DNA from: Agelas oroides
Taxonomy: Eukaryota > Porifera > Demospongiae > Agelasida > Agelasidae
Assembly (NCBI GenBank): GCA_949130485.1
Contig: OX422192.1
Span: 6,673,085 to 6,737,084 of the forward strand
Direction of reading: 5' to 3'
Length of the DNA stretch: 64,000 bases
Below, piece after piece: positions 32,712 through 42,492 of this stretch (positions within the stretch are counted from its first letter, which is position 1; each line of letters starts with the position of its first letter). The notes below the pieces were generated by a model. The model searched no databases. It was not told where the DNA came from and worked only from the letters and a program-made list of their open reading frames with translations. A program made the position numbers and the translations under genes.

Positions 32712-32853
32712 GCTCCTCCGTTGTTTGCGGTGTCCTTCGCTGGTCACTTCGAGAACACGATTGTGCCATATCGACGACCCCCGAAGCTTCACTTCGCGAA
32801 CTTCCATATCAACTACCCCTTAGATTTACTTCAGGAACATGGCTGTGAGAAAT
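32712..32853 (+). CDS. Candidate coding exon in the CpG-rich insert of copy B
   Basis: A strong acceptor (TTTCTCTTTCAG) and a strong donor (AAT|GTAAGT) bound 47 in-frame codons plus one base, containing HFENTIVPYRRPP and LHFANFHINYPLDLL. It could be an exon of a host gene disrupted or captured by the composite element, or a 5' exon starting at ATG 32839. No domain is recognised. Confidence 0.4.
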
Positions 32854-33682
32854 GTAAGTGTATTTTCAAATTTTTCGCAACGCGACTATCGTTATTCAAC
32901 GAATACGAATGTATTTACGGTACGACGTACGAATACATACATACATACATACATACAGACACCGCTTGCGTTCAACACGTTAATGTGGGGCTCGCTCAGG
33001 CTCGTCCCAATAATAGTGAAGGTAAATTTGCAAAGCCTCATCCCTGCATCGTTTTCACATTAGTTTGCAACTGTAATGTAGGGATAGGGCTTTGTAAATT
33101 TACCTTCACTATTATATCATCCCTACCTTGGGTGCATGCTTTTTGGCATGCCATCCCTACATCCTTTTACATTTTTAATGTTTTTTAAGTCTTGTTTCTG
33201 TACTTTTTTTAATGTTAATCTCAGTTACAGTTAGACCTAAGCCTAAGAAGAATAAAACTTGAAACGGGATTGACAATTTAGTAGTGGTTCTAAGCGTATA
33301 ATAAAAGTGTCAGCTAGAATCTGATGAAGGCCAACCACTCTCCGGAGCTCCGTAGATAAACTGATCTCCTGAATTTTCGATCACATGACGACTGACCAGC
33401 GGCAGCACAGTTTACTAAAGCTTTGAGTAGCTACTTTATTTAGTGTAGCTACAAGTTGGCACCTGAATGCAGCACCTTACCTGTGTGGTGTTCATAAACC
33501 TTGCCCACTACGACGGGAAGAGACCGTGCCAGCCGTGCGCGTGGGGGATCGCTCGTGCACTAGCCTCGTTCCCAGACAAATGATCGCGGTATTTGCCCTG
33601 GGAACGAGACTACATGTGCGCATGCGTACAACATTAGAAAATGGCGTCCTTCGCAACGGACAGCAGCCACAGAGTGTTGTGA

Positions 33683-33780
33683 ATGGCTTTTATCGACCAG
33701 GGTGAATTTGAGGCTATGAAGACGCTGAGTGGTTGGGAACTGCGCGCTGTGATAAGCATCCGTTTCGTGCTAAAATCAAG
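33683..33780 (+). pseudogene. Exon-like ORF of composite element, copy B (frameshifted)
   Basis: This corresponds to 16505-16603 in copy A. ATG and the AAG|GTGAGT donor are kept, but one base is missing after GGTTGGGAA, so the 33-codon frame is broken. Confidence 0.5.
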
Positions 33781-34302
33781 GTGAGTGCTTGAACCGTTTT
33801 TGAGTTATCGTTGTTTGAACAAAAGTCGTAACAAGAAAGAAAGAAAGAAAGAAAGAAAGAAGACGAAAATGGCACTTTTGCTATCGCACACATTTGCGTT
33901 TAGCTGTCTTCCGCGTGGCTTTTGGCCACTTATATGAGTCTTGCTGATCACAAAGGCACTCAAAGAGGAAGCCTGGATGCTTAAATAAGCTCTTTGCGTG
34001 TTTGTGGTGAAGTTATACGGCTTTTGCTTAAGTATTGCATATATTGCGCGTCGGCGCCATCCCTACATAGAGAGTCTACCGACTCTCTGATATATATATA
34101 TAAATAAATAAATATATAGACAATTTTCCGTTTTCACCACAAGTGTGGGGCTCGCTGCGCTCACCCCAATAAAAGGGTTTCTGTGTCCATGTGGCCGGCC
34201 TGTTTTCGATACAAAGCCCACAAGCCCACATTGAAGGCCTTGTGTGGCATTGTTTGCTTGTTCGACGACTAAAGGAGTTGAAATTCAAGGTATTTGTACC
34301 AA

Positions 34303-34560
34303 AATGCCTTTATTTCGAGCGTGTCCTAACTGTGGTAGCCAGATCCATGTTTATAGGAAGCTAGCTTGCCTGTGCATGGTGTTCCGTGGAAGCAAGCCAC
34401 TTACCACTAGGAATGCGTCTATAGAAAAATTGGTGTTAGTGCAGCAAGAGCCCTAGAAATCGAAGAGCAAGCTGCCAAGCATAGGAAGACCAATAGAGAA
34501 CGCTAGAAGAGACAAGAGCCCTAGAAACCAAAGAGCAGTAGGAAGTCCAAATTATAGAGA
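34303..34560 (+). pseudogene. Transposon protein relic: zinc-ribbon start and coiled basic repeats
   Basis: ATG 34303 opens MPLFRACPNCGSQIHVYRKL followed by ACLC, i.e. paired CxxC and CxC motifs as in a zinc ribbon. Beyond the TAG near 34453-34455, another frame reads RALEIEEQAAKHRKT and NRER with further stops. Such Ala-Leu-Glu/Arg-Glu-Arg repeats are common near the N-termini of transposon-encoded proteins (Helitron-like and others). Several stops and a frame change show decay. The element class is uncertain. Confidence 0.4.
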
Positions 34561-35041
34561 ATGTGTAGTAGAGATCTGTACATGCGTGGTCAATACTGCT
34601 ACAATATGTACAAGCATGGTCAATACTGCTACAATATGTATGTACAGGCATGGTACATATCCAGGATTACCAGGGAGTGTCCCACAGATTCCCTACTCAC
34701 TACACATGCTCACTACATTAGGGAGGGGTTTGTTGGGGCAAGGTAAAGGGATAGTAGGACAACTTGGGACACTGTTATCCTGTACGACTTTGTGTAGTCT
34801 CAAACAGCTATCCAATGTAACCATCACACCCCATGACGGCGCCGAGGGTTAAGCACTTCAGTGCTCTTCATATTAAACTGTGTTAGGGCTAAAATAATGC
34901 ATGTACTCACGGTGTTATGTTCCACCTACTGGGTTAACTATAACACTGCATAAGAAACACTCCTGGTGATGGTGTAACTCCTCTCTTTATTGTGTGTATC
35001 ATATGAACTATCTTTTGGTGCAATTCCTCCACACTATATAT
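34561..35041. other. Intergenic DNA
   Basis: It contains two direct copies of GGTCAATACTGCTACAATAT (34588 and 34618). No gene is seen. Confidence 0.5.
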
Positions 35042-35922
35042 ACTGCAAAAATAAACATTAGTTGTTTTAACAACTGAATGGACACCCTGATTGCAGACAA
35101 GCTGAGGAAACAGTGGTTATATGAGATGTTTAATTGCTATTAGAGGCTAACTACATATAAGCAACCTGAGCCCAAATCGTATCTTATGCAACTGACAACA
35201 TTAGAACATCTGTTAGGGAGACACTACCCATAAGCTCCTGACTTCAAAAATATGATGCTATTTTGTGGTGACTCTCTCACAGATATTCACTTTTCTGCAA
35301 GATTATGGTTGTTATTGCATGCTCTTTGATACATGCAGGTGTACCCCTTTCAACATTCAGATATTCAGACTTCAGATGATATGCAAAGATATTTGCAATA
35401 TCATGGTTGAGAGATGACATGGAAGCTTTCTCCCTAGTGTTGTTATTACAATATATGCTCTGTAAAAACTAACATCACTACCTGGTAGTGATGCTTAGGC
35501 CAATTTTCGGTCACCTGGTAGCTAGTGAAGTTTGTGCCAATTGTCAGTCACAAAGTCATTTCCTGGCACAGTAAGCGATGTTTGTGGCAATTGTCAGTCA
35601 CGAACATCACTACCTGGTAGCTAGTGAAGTTTGTGCCAACTGTCCACAAACATCACTACCTGGTAGTGATGTTTGTGGCAATTGTCAGTCACGAACATCA
35701 CTACCTGGTACCTAGTGAAGTTTGTGCCAACTGTCCACAAACATCACTACCTGGTAGTGATGTTTGTGGCAATTGTCCTCACAGACAATTACCACAAATA
35801 TCATGTGCACTACCTAGTGACTTTCACCATTTAATTTCCCCAGGAGAACCACTGTCTCTTCAGCTTGTCTGCAACCAGGGTAACCACTCAGTAGATTAAA
35901 ACAACCAGCTTGTTTTTGCAGC
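35042..35922. mobile_element. Terminal-inverted-repeat element with internal minisatellite, copy 1
   Basis: The left end (ACTGCAAAAATAAACATTAG, then GTTGTTTTAAC and TTGCAGACAAGCTGAGGAAA) is matched inverted at the right end (35850-35922) over about 60 bases with mismatches. Interior 35470-35790 is a variable tandem of CATCACTACCTGGTAGTGA and TTTGTGGCAATTGTCAGTCA modules. A second copy is at 46345-47195 and an end fragment at 51023-51128. No protein is coded. Confidence 0.75.
35470..35790. repeat. Minisatellite of self-complementary CATCACTACCTGGTAGTGATG modules
   Basis: Seven or so modules alternate a near-palindromic CACTACCTGGTAGTG core with GTTTGTGGCAATTGTC. Unit lengths vary (about 45-65 bp), as if modules were gained and lost individually. 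The equivalent array in the second element copy (46668-47060) has a different module order. Confidence 0.8.
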
Positions 35923-35923
35923 T

Positions 35924-36385
35924 CACTGTAAAAAAATTGTAGGTTGGTTTAACCCAAGAAATGTCATCTCAGTTGCAGTCTGGATTCATCCAGGTCTAGT
36001 CATGCAGTGGCCCACCTCCTTTTGTGACGACGGATTTTACCATAGTTTAGGGTTACACCCGTTGTCCAGTCAAAGTTTCTAGCAAAAACATAAATTACGG
36101 TGCAAATGAAAATCATTTTGTAATTACATATTTGTGCCAAAGAGGGAGTGGAACTCAGGCTATATTCAGGTATTATTGGATGAACTCTGAAATATTCATG
36201 AACAATGGGCTAACCTTTTGGCAGTATTCATGATTGTACTTTTACATAAGTATTCATTCTTTATTGGAACTTACGGGTTGTTACTCTACGCTGTGTGTAA
36301 AAGTGGGAGGTAGTATGGGCCAAGGTTCTGCAAGTATAAGGTGACCCATCTAGGGTTAAATCAACCTCCCAGCTTTTTTGCAGTG
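35924..36385. mobile_element. MITE with CACTGYAAAAAA termini, adjacent to the previous element
   Basis: The left end CACTGTAAAAAAATTG plus GGTTGGTTTAACCC is matched by the inverse of the right end (GGGTTAAATCAACC...TTTTTTGCAGTG) at 36353-36385. The outermost bases resemble those of the 35042-35922 element, so both belong to one superfamily. Confidence 0.7.
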
Positions 36386-36430
36386 TATGAAGTAACCTAA
36401 CTTTATTTTACAGTGACTAGGGTTAGTATA

Positions 36431-36662
36431 TCAGAGAGTCGGTATAGACTCTCTATGTAGGGATGGCGCCGACGTGCAATATATGCAATTATTAAGCAAA
36501 AGCCATATAACTTCACCACAAACACGCTAAATGCTTACTTAAGCGCCCAGGCTTCCTCTTTGTGTACCTTTGTGATCAGCAAGACTCATATAAGTGGCCA
36601 AAAGCCACGCAAAAGTGTGCGGTAGCAAAAGTGCCATTTTTATCATTCTTGTTACGACCAAG
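36431..36662 (-). repeat. Right-end fragment of the composite foldback element (copy D, inverted)
   Basis: It begins with AGAGAGTCGGTATAGACTCT and continues with the inverse of the last 230 bases of copies A-C (GGATGGCGCCGACG, GCAAAAGCCATATAAC, AGTGGCCAAAAGCCACGC). It stops at TTGTTACGACCAAGGTAACC. Confidence 0.75.
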
Positions 36663-36795
36663 GTAACCGCATCCCAAGATGCTCATAGGAGGTTAGTGCT
36701 GCAGGTTTACCTTGGCTCGAACACTTGAGAGTTCAGTGCTATACATAGGTGAAATCTTTGTTAGTAGGCTTTAGGAAAACGAAGTGCACTGCTAC

Positions 36796-37503
36796 TTAGC
36801 TACAGAGGTAGAAAGCCTTAGAGTTCAGAGTTTTGTGGTTTCTTAATAAAGCTGGGGTATCGGGTGGGGGAGCGCCAACACTGCTACACACATCGTAGCT
36901 CCCATTTGTTGAGGCAAGGCTCGCATAGTTGTGTAAATTGTGTCTTCTCCTAATCCGTGGGGATCGTTGAGGGAGAGGGGGGGGTGATGGCCACTTGTTC
37001 TGGATTATGCTGGGGGTGGGGCTGAATAGTTCGATGGATCCAGATAGGGATTCTTCATGCTGGGGGCTAGTGCTATGGGAAGAGGTTAGACTGTTAGTGG
37101 GGCTAAGTGGAGGGGGAGGTGGCTGGTCCTGGGTGGAATCAGGGGTAGGGGCATGGACTGGGCTTGCGGTGGGTGTGGGGCTAAACAGTAAGGGGGAAGG
37201 GCTATGGTTAACAGATTCTATACTACTTATACGGGGCATGCACGGGGTTACCGAGAGTGCCAGCCTAAATTGGCTGTTCGGTGTCTCTTGTATGCTGCTG
37301 ATGCTGTCATCCTGCGTCTGGGGGGGCTCTGACAGTATCTCCGGGGACGTAATCGGTTCCTCGGTATAGATCTCCCTGGACCGAAGTGCGTATCTCAGGC
37401 GAGTAGTATAGTGCAGTAGTTTCAAAAATGACCTCATACTGCGGCGCTGCGGTATAGGCTTATTGATGAGGACAGTAGGAGGGGGTTGGCAAAACTTTAT
37501 CAC
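36796..37503 (-). CDS. Proline/serine-rich ORF, possible exon
   Basis: The minus strand is open for about 235 codons to a stop at 36796-36798. There is no ATG near the start. An AG acceptor-like site at about 37504-37505 suggests it is a 3' exon; ATG at residue 22 is an alternative. The N-terminal part is basic (RSMRSFLKLLHYTTRLRYAL). The middle is rich in Pro, Ser and Thr with PPPPPLSP, and the end has an RIRRRHNLHNYASL segment. Composition suits a cytoplasmic tail or a disordered region, but low-complexity sequence can stay open by chance. It ends directly against the segmental duplication at 37509. Confidence 0.4.
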   Translation of the reverse strand: MIKFCQPPPTVLINKPIPQRRSMRSFLKLLHYTTRLRYALRSREIYTEEPITSPEILSEPPQTQDDSISSIQETPNSQFRLALSVTPCMPRISSIESVNHSPSPLLFSPTPTASPVHAPTPDSTQDQPPPPPLSPTNSLTSSHSTSPQHEESLSGSIELFSPTPSIIQNKWPSPPPLPQRSPRIRRRHNLHNYASLASTNGSYDVCSSVGAPPPDTPALLRNHKTLNSKAFYLCS

Positions 37504-37666
37504 TGTTTAGAAGCATGCGGGCGGAGACGAGAAACTAATAATCTAGTTTGCCTGGCGTAATATCTCTGAATTCCGTAGTAATATGAGTTTTCACAGTAAT
37601 TCCCTGCATGACGGATGTTCTCAGAATTCACTTCAACAGGCACCTAGAAATAAGTAGCCTCTAGCG

Positions 37667-37814
37667 TATAAAAAAGGCAGTGCAAACATCAACAGGAGCA
37701 TTTCTCAGCAGTTTCCGCAGCCGCACGCCACCCAGCTGCAGTCAACTGAAACCCAGCCAGTTACAACCACAAACAGCCACAGTACATCCATCGCTAGTCA
37801 GAGTCCTTATCGAG
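37667..37814 (+). promoter_or_regulatory. TATA promoter and 5' non-coding exon of the 142-residue protein gene (copy 1)
   Basis: TATAAAAAAGGCAG at 37667 is conserved as TATAAAAAGGCAG at 51387 in copy 2. About 25-30 bases downstream comes CATCAACAG, the probable start region. The following 110 or so bases end at CGAG|ATACGT here but CGAG|GTACGT in copy 2. The canonical donor therefore exists only in copy 2; copy 1 could use GTATAG four bases further on. Splicing would join to the exon starting at 39117. Confidence 0.55.
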
Positions 37815-39150
37815 ATACGTATAGCTAGCCAACTATATTATAAAATTGAGTCAACGCATTGTGAGCAAGGTAGATATTAATAGTTGGGGCCGCGGGACTT
37901 AGACATAAGCACAAAAACCGGAGGGGGGAGGGGAGCAGTTTCTTTTTTACGCGGCGGTACGCCTAAATTTTAAGCGATTATTTTTTCGCTAGCTAGTAGA
38001 GAAAACCAGTCACACATGCTAAACCAATTTTCGTTCCTGAATTACTCGTTTCAGCTGTGAATCTGTACTACTATCATGCAGGCTGCAGCACGTCGGAGGG
38101 TTCGCTGCAAATCACACCGTTACCCTCGGCGTGTAGCGTACAGGTTCAACTACCAGGGACCGAGCCAGCGACAAAGTGACGTTAGCACCTGCATGAACAC
38201 AGTTACGACCGTGCCAGTGCTCAGTGTCTAAGATATTCTCGTCGGACTAGTTCCTCCAAGAAATGGCCTCAGAATCACACCTAATTTCAACAAATCTCTG
38301 GGGGAGCATGCATGTCCCCAGACCTCCCTAGTGCAGTAAACATCAGTTGCCCCTTTCCCAAACTCTCAAATGCCTTGTGACACCACTAGCCGGAGTGAGT
38401 CACATACTAGTATACGTGCATGTATTCTCACTTTTTTTCCCTCTGGAAATAGTCAGATAGTCCTTACTCTCACACATACATGTCAGTCTGGCCTACTAAG
38501 CCTATACCTATTGTGCTGGTGGGTTTTGTTTTGTTTTTGTGTTTTTGCAATATTTGTATCTTTAAACTGGTTAGTGTCTCTCCAATGCACTACAACACAA
38601 TGACTGGTAAACGAATTTTGACTTCTAGGAACTTGTAAACATATTACATAATATAGCTCACTGCATGTTACCTGCATGTAAGTCCAGTTACAACGTGCTC
38701 TAGATTTGACTCGTGAAAACAATCATCGTTTTTTGGTGGAGTAGTCAAGGCAACAAAACGGCATCATCACACCTAGGTGTATCCAATCAATCAGTGGTTG
38801 TAGAAAAACAAAGGCCCAATAGCCACCAAGTTGGTGGTCATAGCTTTTCACTGGCTCTTGATGGCTCTAAATAGTCAGTGGCAGCAGCCACTCAGCGTTA
38901 AGTTTGCATTGTTGCCTCATCACACTCTTGTAACCGCAGACAGTGATAAATCCTGCTGTTATGCATGCTTGTATGCTGTGACAAAATAATTATTAAATCA
39001 GCAGTGTGTTGCTCACTCAGGTCCACCCTACAATGGTGCACCATCTAACTAGTACTATACCCATTCCAGTAGAATTTCCATTGAACTCAGCATTACTGTC
39101 CCTTCTTTTCTCACAGTGAACTCTCCAATCACCTACCAAGTCAATAAACC

Positions 39151-39579
39151 ATGGCATCCAACTTTGCTATAGTAACTACAACACAGGTAGCTTCAGTGAC
39201 CGCAGACAGCACTGTTATAGTCTACAAGATCTACCTGACCCTGCATGTTCCTCCAGCTGAAACATGCCCCAAGGTGAAGATGATCCAATATGAATGTGAG
39301 TCTCATGACCAGGGCACGACTACTAACCCAGGTTACTCCTACTCTTGGGGTGACCTGGTGGTCAAATCGAGCAGTGGCGAGGAGGTATACAGGCAGAAGC
39401 GAGCCTATGAGAATGCTGTGGCTGATAGCAACTACCAGATGCATGTCACACTGTACAATGAGAATGATGAGATTGTGCAAAAATGTACACCTGGAAGCAC
39501 TCTGGAGCTTGTTCTATGTGCTCAGTGCCCAGCTTGGAAAAACACTGCCAAATATGGTCGAATTGCCATTTACTACTAA
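39151..39579 (+). CDS. 142-residue cytosolic-type protein of unknown function (duplicated gene, intact copy)
   Basis: ATG 39151 lies 35 bases after a strong acceptor (CCCTTCTTTTCTCACAG, exon start 39117). The frame ends in TAA at 39577-39579. There is no signal peptide or membrane helix. Composition and alternation suggest a beta-sandwich: TLHVPPAETCPKVKMIQYEC, then SYSWGDLVVKS, NYQMHVTLYNENDEIV, and a C-terminal TAKYGRIAIYY. Four of its five cysteines are also present in the duplicate. The 5' exon is non-coding and carries the TATA promoter at 37667. The duplicate at 52745-53165 is frameshifted, so this is the functional candidate. No family is assigned; a lectin-like or F-box-associated-like fold is only a guess. 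Confidence 0.75.
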   Translation: MASNFAIVTTTQVASVTADSTVIVYKIYLTLHVPPAETCPKVKMIQYECESHDQGTTTNPGYSYSWGDLVVKSSSGEEVYRQKRAYENAVADSNYQMHVTLYNENDEIVQKCTPGSTLELVLCAQCPAWKNTAKYGRIAIYY

Positions 39580-39972
39580 AAAGTGACTAGCAAACTGTTA
39601 TGATGCAGCTATCAGGACTTTAATTGTAGAGTTCATCCATGATGGACTGAGGGTTTTGTTGCATTATTAGTTGTCATTCTTGTAGTCTTGTACTTTCTAT
39701 AGCCTATAGTAGCTATATGGCTACTCTTTTGCAGCAAAATGTGTCCTCAGAAGTATTGCATACATCAAAGTATATTATGCATGCCAGCTGATTGACACTC
39801 TATCTCAGCCTCCATGCAATAACCACACACATATGCACACACAAACACATGATGACTTGCTGGAGTGTGTAGTGTATTATAAACAACAACGAGCAGTTTA
39901 CCAAAAATGCATGTTGTAGTATTTATTGTAAAGTCAAATTCTTGTGTCCAGGATCTCTACTTGATCATCAAA

Positions 39973-40064
39973 TTAAACCCATACTACACCTTTCCCTCCA
40001 GCTACAACTGCCTTTTTAGCATCCGTGATAGTTTTACCATCACATCCCCCTACCAATCCAACTG
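39973..40064 (-). CDS. Candidate terminal exon on the minus strand in the duplicated 3' flank
   Basis: On the minus strand an AG acceptor at 40065-40066 opens a 29-residue frame (VGLVGGCDGKTITDAKKAVV and on) ending in TAA at 39973-39975. Composition is protein-like, but the corresponding place in copy 2 (about 53560-53640) lacks a base and is closed. Without an upstream exon it remains weak. It would overlap the 3' flank of the plus-strand gene. Confidence 0.3.
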
Positions 40065-40239
40065 CTGCAGTTCAGAAGGCTCATCTGCACTTCTCCCCAA
40101 AGTACTATAGCTAATTTTGAGCCTGTACAAAACAAATTAGATGCCTCAAGTAAGGACTATGCATGACAAGCCAGGCTGCATGTGTTCAGAGTTTGCCTAC
40201 AGTTTCTCACTGATCAGGGTTGTAGCGACGGAAGGTGGG

Positions 40240-40290
40240 CGCAAAATGCCATTATGAGATTATTAATACCATAATGGCATTTTGCACCTA
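40240..40290. repeat. Short perfect hairpin
   Basis: GCAAAATGCCATTATG and CATAATGGCATTTTGC are exact inverse complements separated by 13 bases. Confidence 0.8.
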
Positions 40291-40429
40291 CTCATGACTC
40301 TGGAGGAAGCAGCTGCACATCTATCCATGAAGCACACCTTATGTATTCAAAACTGAGCTCATTATGGCTGCACTGGAACCATAACAATCCAATAAAATCC
40401 ACACTTCCTGGCTAAACCCCTGTTTGCAG

Positions 40430-40563
40430 ACAGAAAATGCCATTTATGCTCGGCCACTGTTGAACCCAACACCAAATATCTTTGCACTTGCCGATCATTC
40501 ACTGCCATGCTCTTCATTGACTGTTTCATTGAAGCCAGTGAAGAATTTTGATGACTCTGTTTT
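40430..40563 (+). CDS. Candidate exon before a poly-T tract
   Basis: An acceptor (CCCCTGTTTGCAG) at 40429 opens a protein-like frame (TENAIYARPLLNPTPNIF, then SLKPVKNFDDSV) that runs into a T-rich tract at 40564-40632. The exon must end before or at that tract, but no good donor is visible. A second protein-like mini-frame (MANAMQGQKFDVVGYEKL) occurs at 40721-40789. This may be one decayed gene. Confidence 0.3.
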
Positions 40564-40632
40564 TAAAAGTTTTTTTTGTTTTTTTTGTGTTTTTTTTGTT
40601 TTTTTGTTTTTGTTTTTGTTTTTTGTTATAAA
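40564..40632. repeat. Poly-T tract
   Basis: Long T runs interrupted by single G bases. Possibly the reversed A-tail of a retroposed sequence. Confidence 0.8.
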
Positions 40633-41207
40633 GATTGTATGTTACCAGAGTGTACTGACTTATTTTGCTTTGTTCTGGTCCTATCTTTTCCTGGGGCGGT
40701 TAAAACTTTGAACTTTGATAATGGCAAACGCCATGCAGGGGCAAAAATTTGATGTGGTGGGGTATGAGAAACTAACATTCAGCAAATAGTGACCCAACAG
40801 TTCAATGCTGTGCCCCACAATTTCTACCTTCACCATGACTATCAATGAAAATTGCCATTTCAACTCCAGTGTGGGGCTCGCTCATGCTCATGTCAATTAG
40901 TATGCATGATGTCATGTGGTCATGTGTTCATTAAAAGAAAATTGAAAGGCACGCACTCCAGCAATCCAAAGAGCTATAGGTCAGCTAGGTTTTGACTCCA
41001 TCACCACCCACATAGCTTTTTAGGTCCGAGAATTGATTTTCTACTCTACAGTCAACCACAAAATCAGGAACAACTCCAGACAGACACATCCATCTCTTTT
41101 CTGATCTACACCATTTGATGAAGACAAAGAAGGAACTGTTGGGAGTCTAAGTTGAGACATCTTTGGGTAGGTGTTAATGATAAGTAATATACAGTCCCCA
41201 TACAACA

Positions 41208-41560
41208 ATATACATGCGCACAACAATGGAAAGTTCACTAGATCATGAAAAAGTGATTGCATGGAGACACTTGCAAGAGATGTATGCAAGGGACAGTGGT
41301 TCAGCAAAAGAGCACCCTGGGCTTGCAATGGTTCCAAAGTTGAAGTATGAACATCTAAATCTAAACTCATTCTCTAAATTGTGTTTGGATCTTGTTGCTC
41401 ACGTTAGCGTGTATATCGGTGAAGTAATTAATGTATGACTGTAATGAGTGTTGCACCTTGTATTTAAATGTTTTAGGTACGTACTCAGCAATTCTGCTGC
41501 TATGGCCATGAAATTTGCACTCTCTCCAATGCTCCATCCCCAGTCTGACCACATCATCAA
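41208..41560 (+). pseudogene. P-element/THAP9-like transposase fragment
   Basis: The plus strand reads SLDHEKVIAWRHLQEMYARD, then PGLAMVPKLKYEHLNLNSFSK and LDLVAHV. The continuation LSNSAAMAMKFA is about 75 bases further on in another frame. The LVPKL..H..L..FSKMRVDLAAQVLS pattern is one I associate with P-element/THAP9-type transposases in sponges and other animals. The fragment lacks the N-terminal zinc finger and the rest of the catalytic domain, and is frame-broken. No termini were recognised. Confidence 0.45.
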
Positions 41561-41933
41561 CACACACACAAAACAAATAAAAACTTTACATATGGATTTG
41601 TCCTGGGACCACTCCAATTCCAGTCTGCAGGTCAAAACATACATTTGACCTCAAAAACAGTCATTTTGGCTATGCTGGCTTTCAAGAGGGCAATGGAAAA
41701 GCAGGAAATAGAAATGAAATGGAAACTGGAAACGGAAGCTGGAAATGGAAATTGGAAACAGAAATGAAAACAAAAAATGCACCAATCGTGGATGCACTGT
41801 CTTCATGGACTCCCTGGTCCATGGCCGGCCAGTGTATATGACAGGCTTTGTAAGTCATGTGCTATGCCTTCACTCTTGTACTGTGCTTCGTAATTACGTA
41901 TTCACTGTGATTGTGGCAAGCAATGTTGCAGTC

Positions 41934-41973
41934 TAGTCTGGTTCATGTGTGAGAGGGTCTGGGCATGAGACTA
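41934..41973. mobile_element. 40-bp foldback MITE with 9-bp target duplication
   Basis: Termini TAGTCTGG... and ...GCATGAGACTA; flanks GTTGCAGTC (41925-41933) and GTTGCAATC (41974-41982) agree at 8 of 9 bases. Confidence 0.75.
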
Positions 41974-42172
41974 GTTGCAATCTGACCATGAGAGTAACTT
42001 GGTTTCAGAACAAGGCCAGCATTCTTAATTTTGCAGCCTCATTCCCAGGCCCACCCGCACTTCCAGTTTAATTTGATCGATTGCTTGCAGTATGTGAAGC
42101 AAATAATGTCTTCATACACAGGCCCTATTTTACACAAGCGCATGGTACGATAGCCTCAGTCCCAACCATTGC

Positions 42173-42206
42173 TAGTCTCGTACCCAGAGGTCTGGGCATC
42201 AGACTA
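42173..42206. mobile_element. 34-bp foldback MITE with 9-bp target duplication
   Basis: TAGTCTCGTACCCAGA and TCTGGGCATCAGACTA form almost the whole element, with a loop of two or so bases. It is flanked by identical AACCATTGC at 42164-42172 and 42207-42215. Confidence 0.85.
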
Positions 42207-42492
42207 AACCATTGCTGCCCCCAGTATTTGCTAATACACAAATAGCTACTTGGAGTGTTGGGGAAAAGGCTAGGCTAGCAAAGCAAGTCATGAAAAACTG
42301 GAGGTGAGGAGAGCTCTGGGCTGCCAGGAAGAAAAGCCAACACCACACGTACCTCTCTAGGACTACAACAGCTAAAAGGTTGTGTTTCCATTTCTGTTTC
42401 CAGTTCCGTTTCCAGTTTCCAGTTTCCAGTTTCCATTTCCAGCTTCCATTTCATTTCCATTTCCTGCTTTTCCATATGCCCCTTTCAAGAAA

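Larger units (their letters stand above)
32143..34092 (+). mobile_element. Composite foldback element, copy B, with a 780-bp internal segment
   Basis: The left arm of the long inverted repeat is at 32143-32221. Its right part resumes at 33004-33195, followed by the same unique region and terminal AGAGAGTCTACC palindrome as copy A (to about 34092). Between the arms, 32222-33003 is CpG-rich sequence absent from copy A, holding a MITE (32431-32580) and a candidate exon (32712-32853). A GAAA microsatellite (33835-33860) expands the copy. Confidence 0.7.
37509..40225 (+). repeat. Segmental duplication, copy 1
   Basis: From GAAGCATGCGGGCGGAGACG (37509) to the GCCTACAGTTTCTCACTGAT region (40225) this aligns with 51227-53981. 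The alignment includes the promoter, a non-coding exon, the intron, the 142-residue gene and its 3' flank. Copies differ by scattered substitutions and small indels; copy 2 also has about 270 extra bases at 53670-53940. Confidence 0.9.
41679..42492. mobile_element. Foldback element with hexameric (TTTCCA)-rich arms
   Basis: The left arm (41680-41775: TTCAAGAGGGCAATGGAAAA, then GGAAAT/GGAAAC hexamers) is the inverse of the right arm (42383-42490: TTTCCAGTTCC hexamers, then TTTTCCATATGCCCCTTTCAAG). Arms consist largely of a degenerate hexamer, so their length can vary by slippage. Two tiny 9-bp-duplication MITEs (41934 and 42173) are nested in the middle. A similar hexamer tract occurs at 20160-20220. 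Confidence 0.75.

Noticed and set aside
35470-35790. CRISPR-like appearance of regularly repeated CACTACCTGGTAGTG
   Set aside because: Eukaryotic context, variable unit length, repeats not separated by unique spacers, and the array lies inside a transposable element.
36995-37369. Plus-strand Gly/Trp-rich ORF of 124 codons
   Set aside because: Antisense shadow of the proline-rich minus-strand ORF; composition is simply the complement of Pro/Ser codons.
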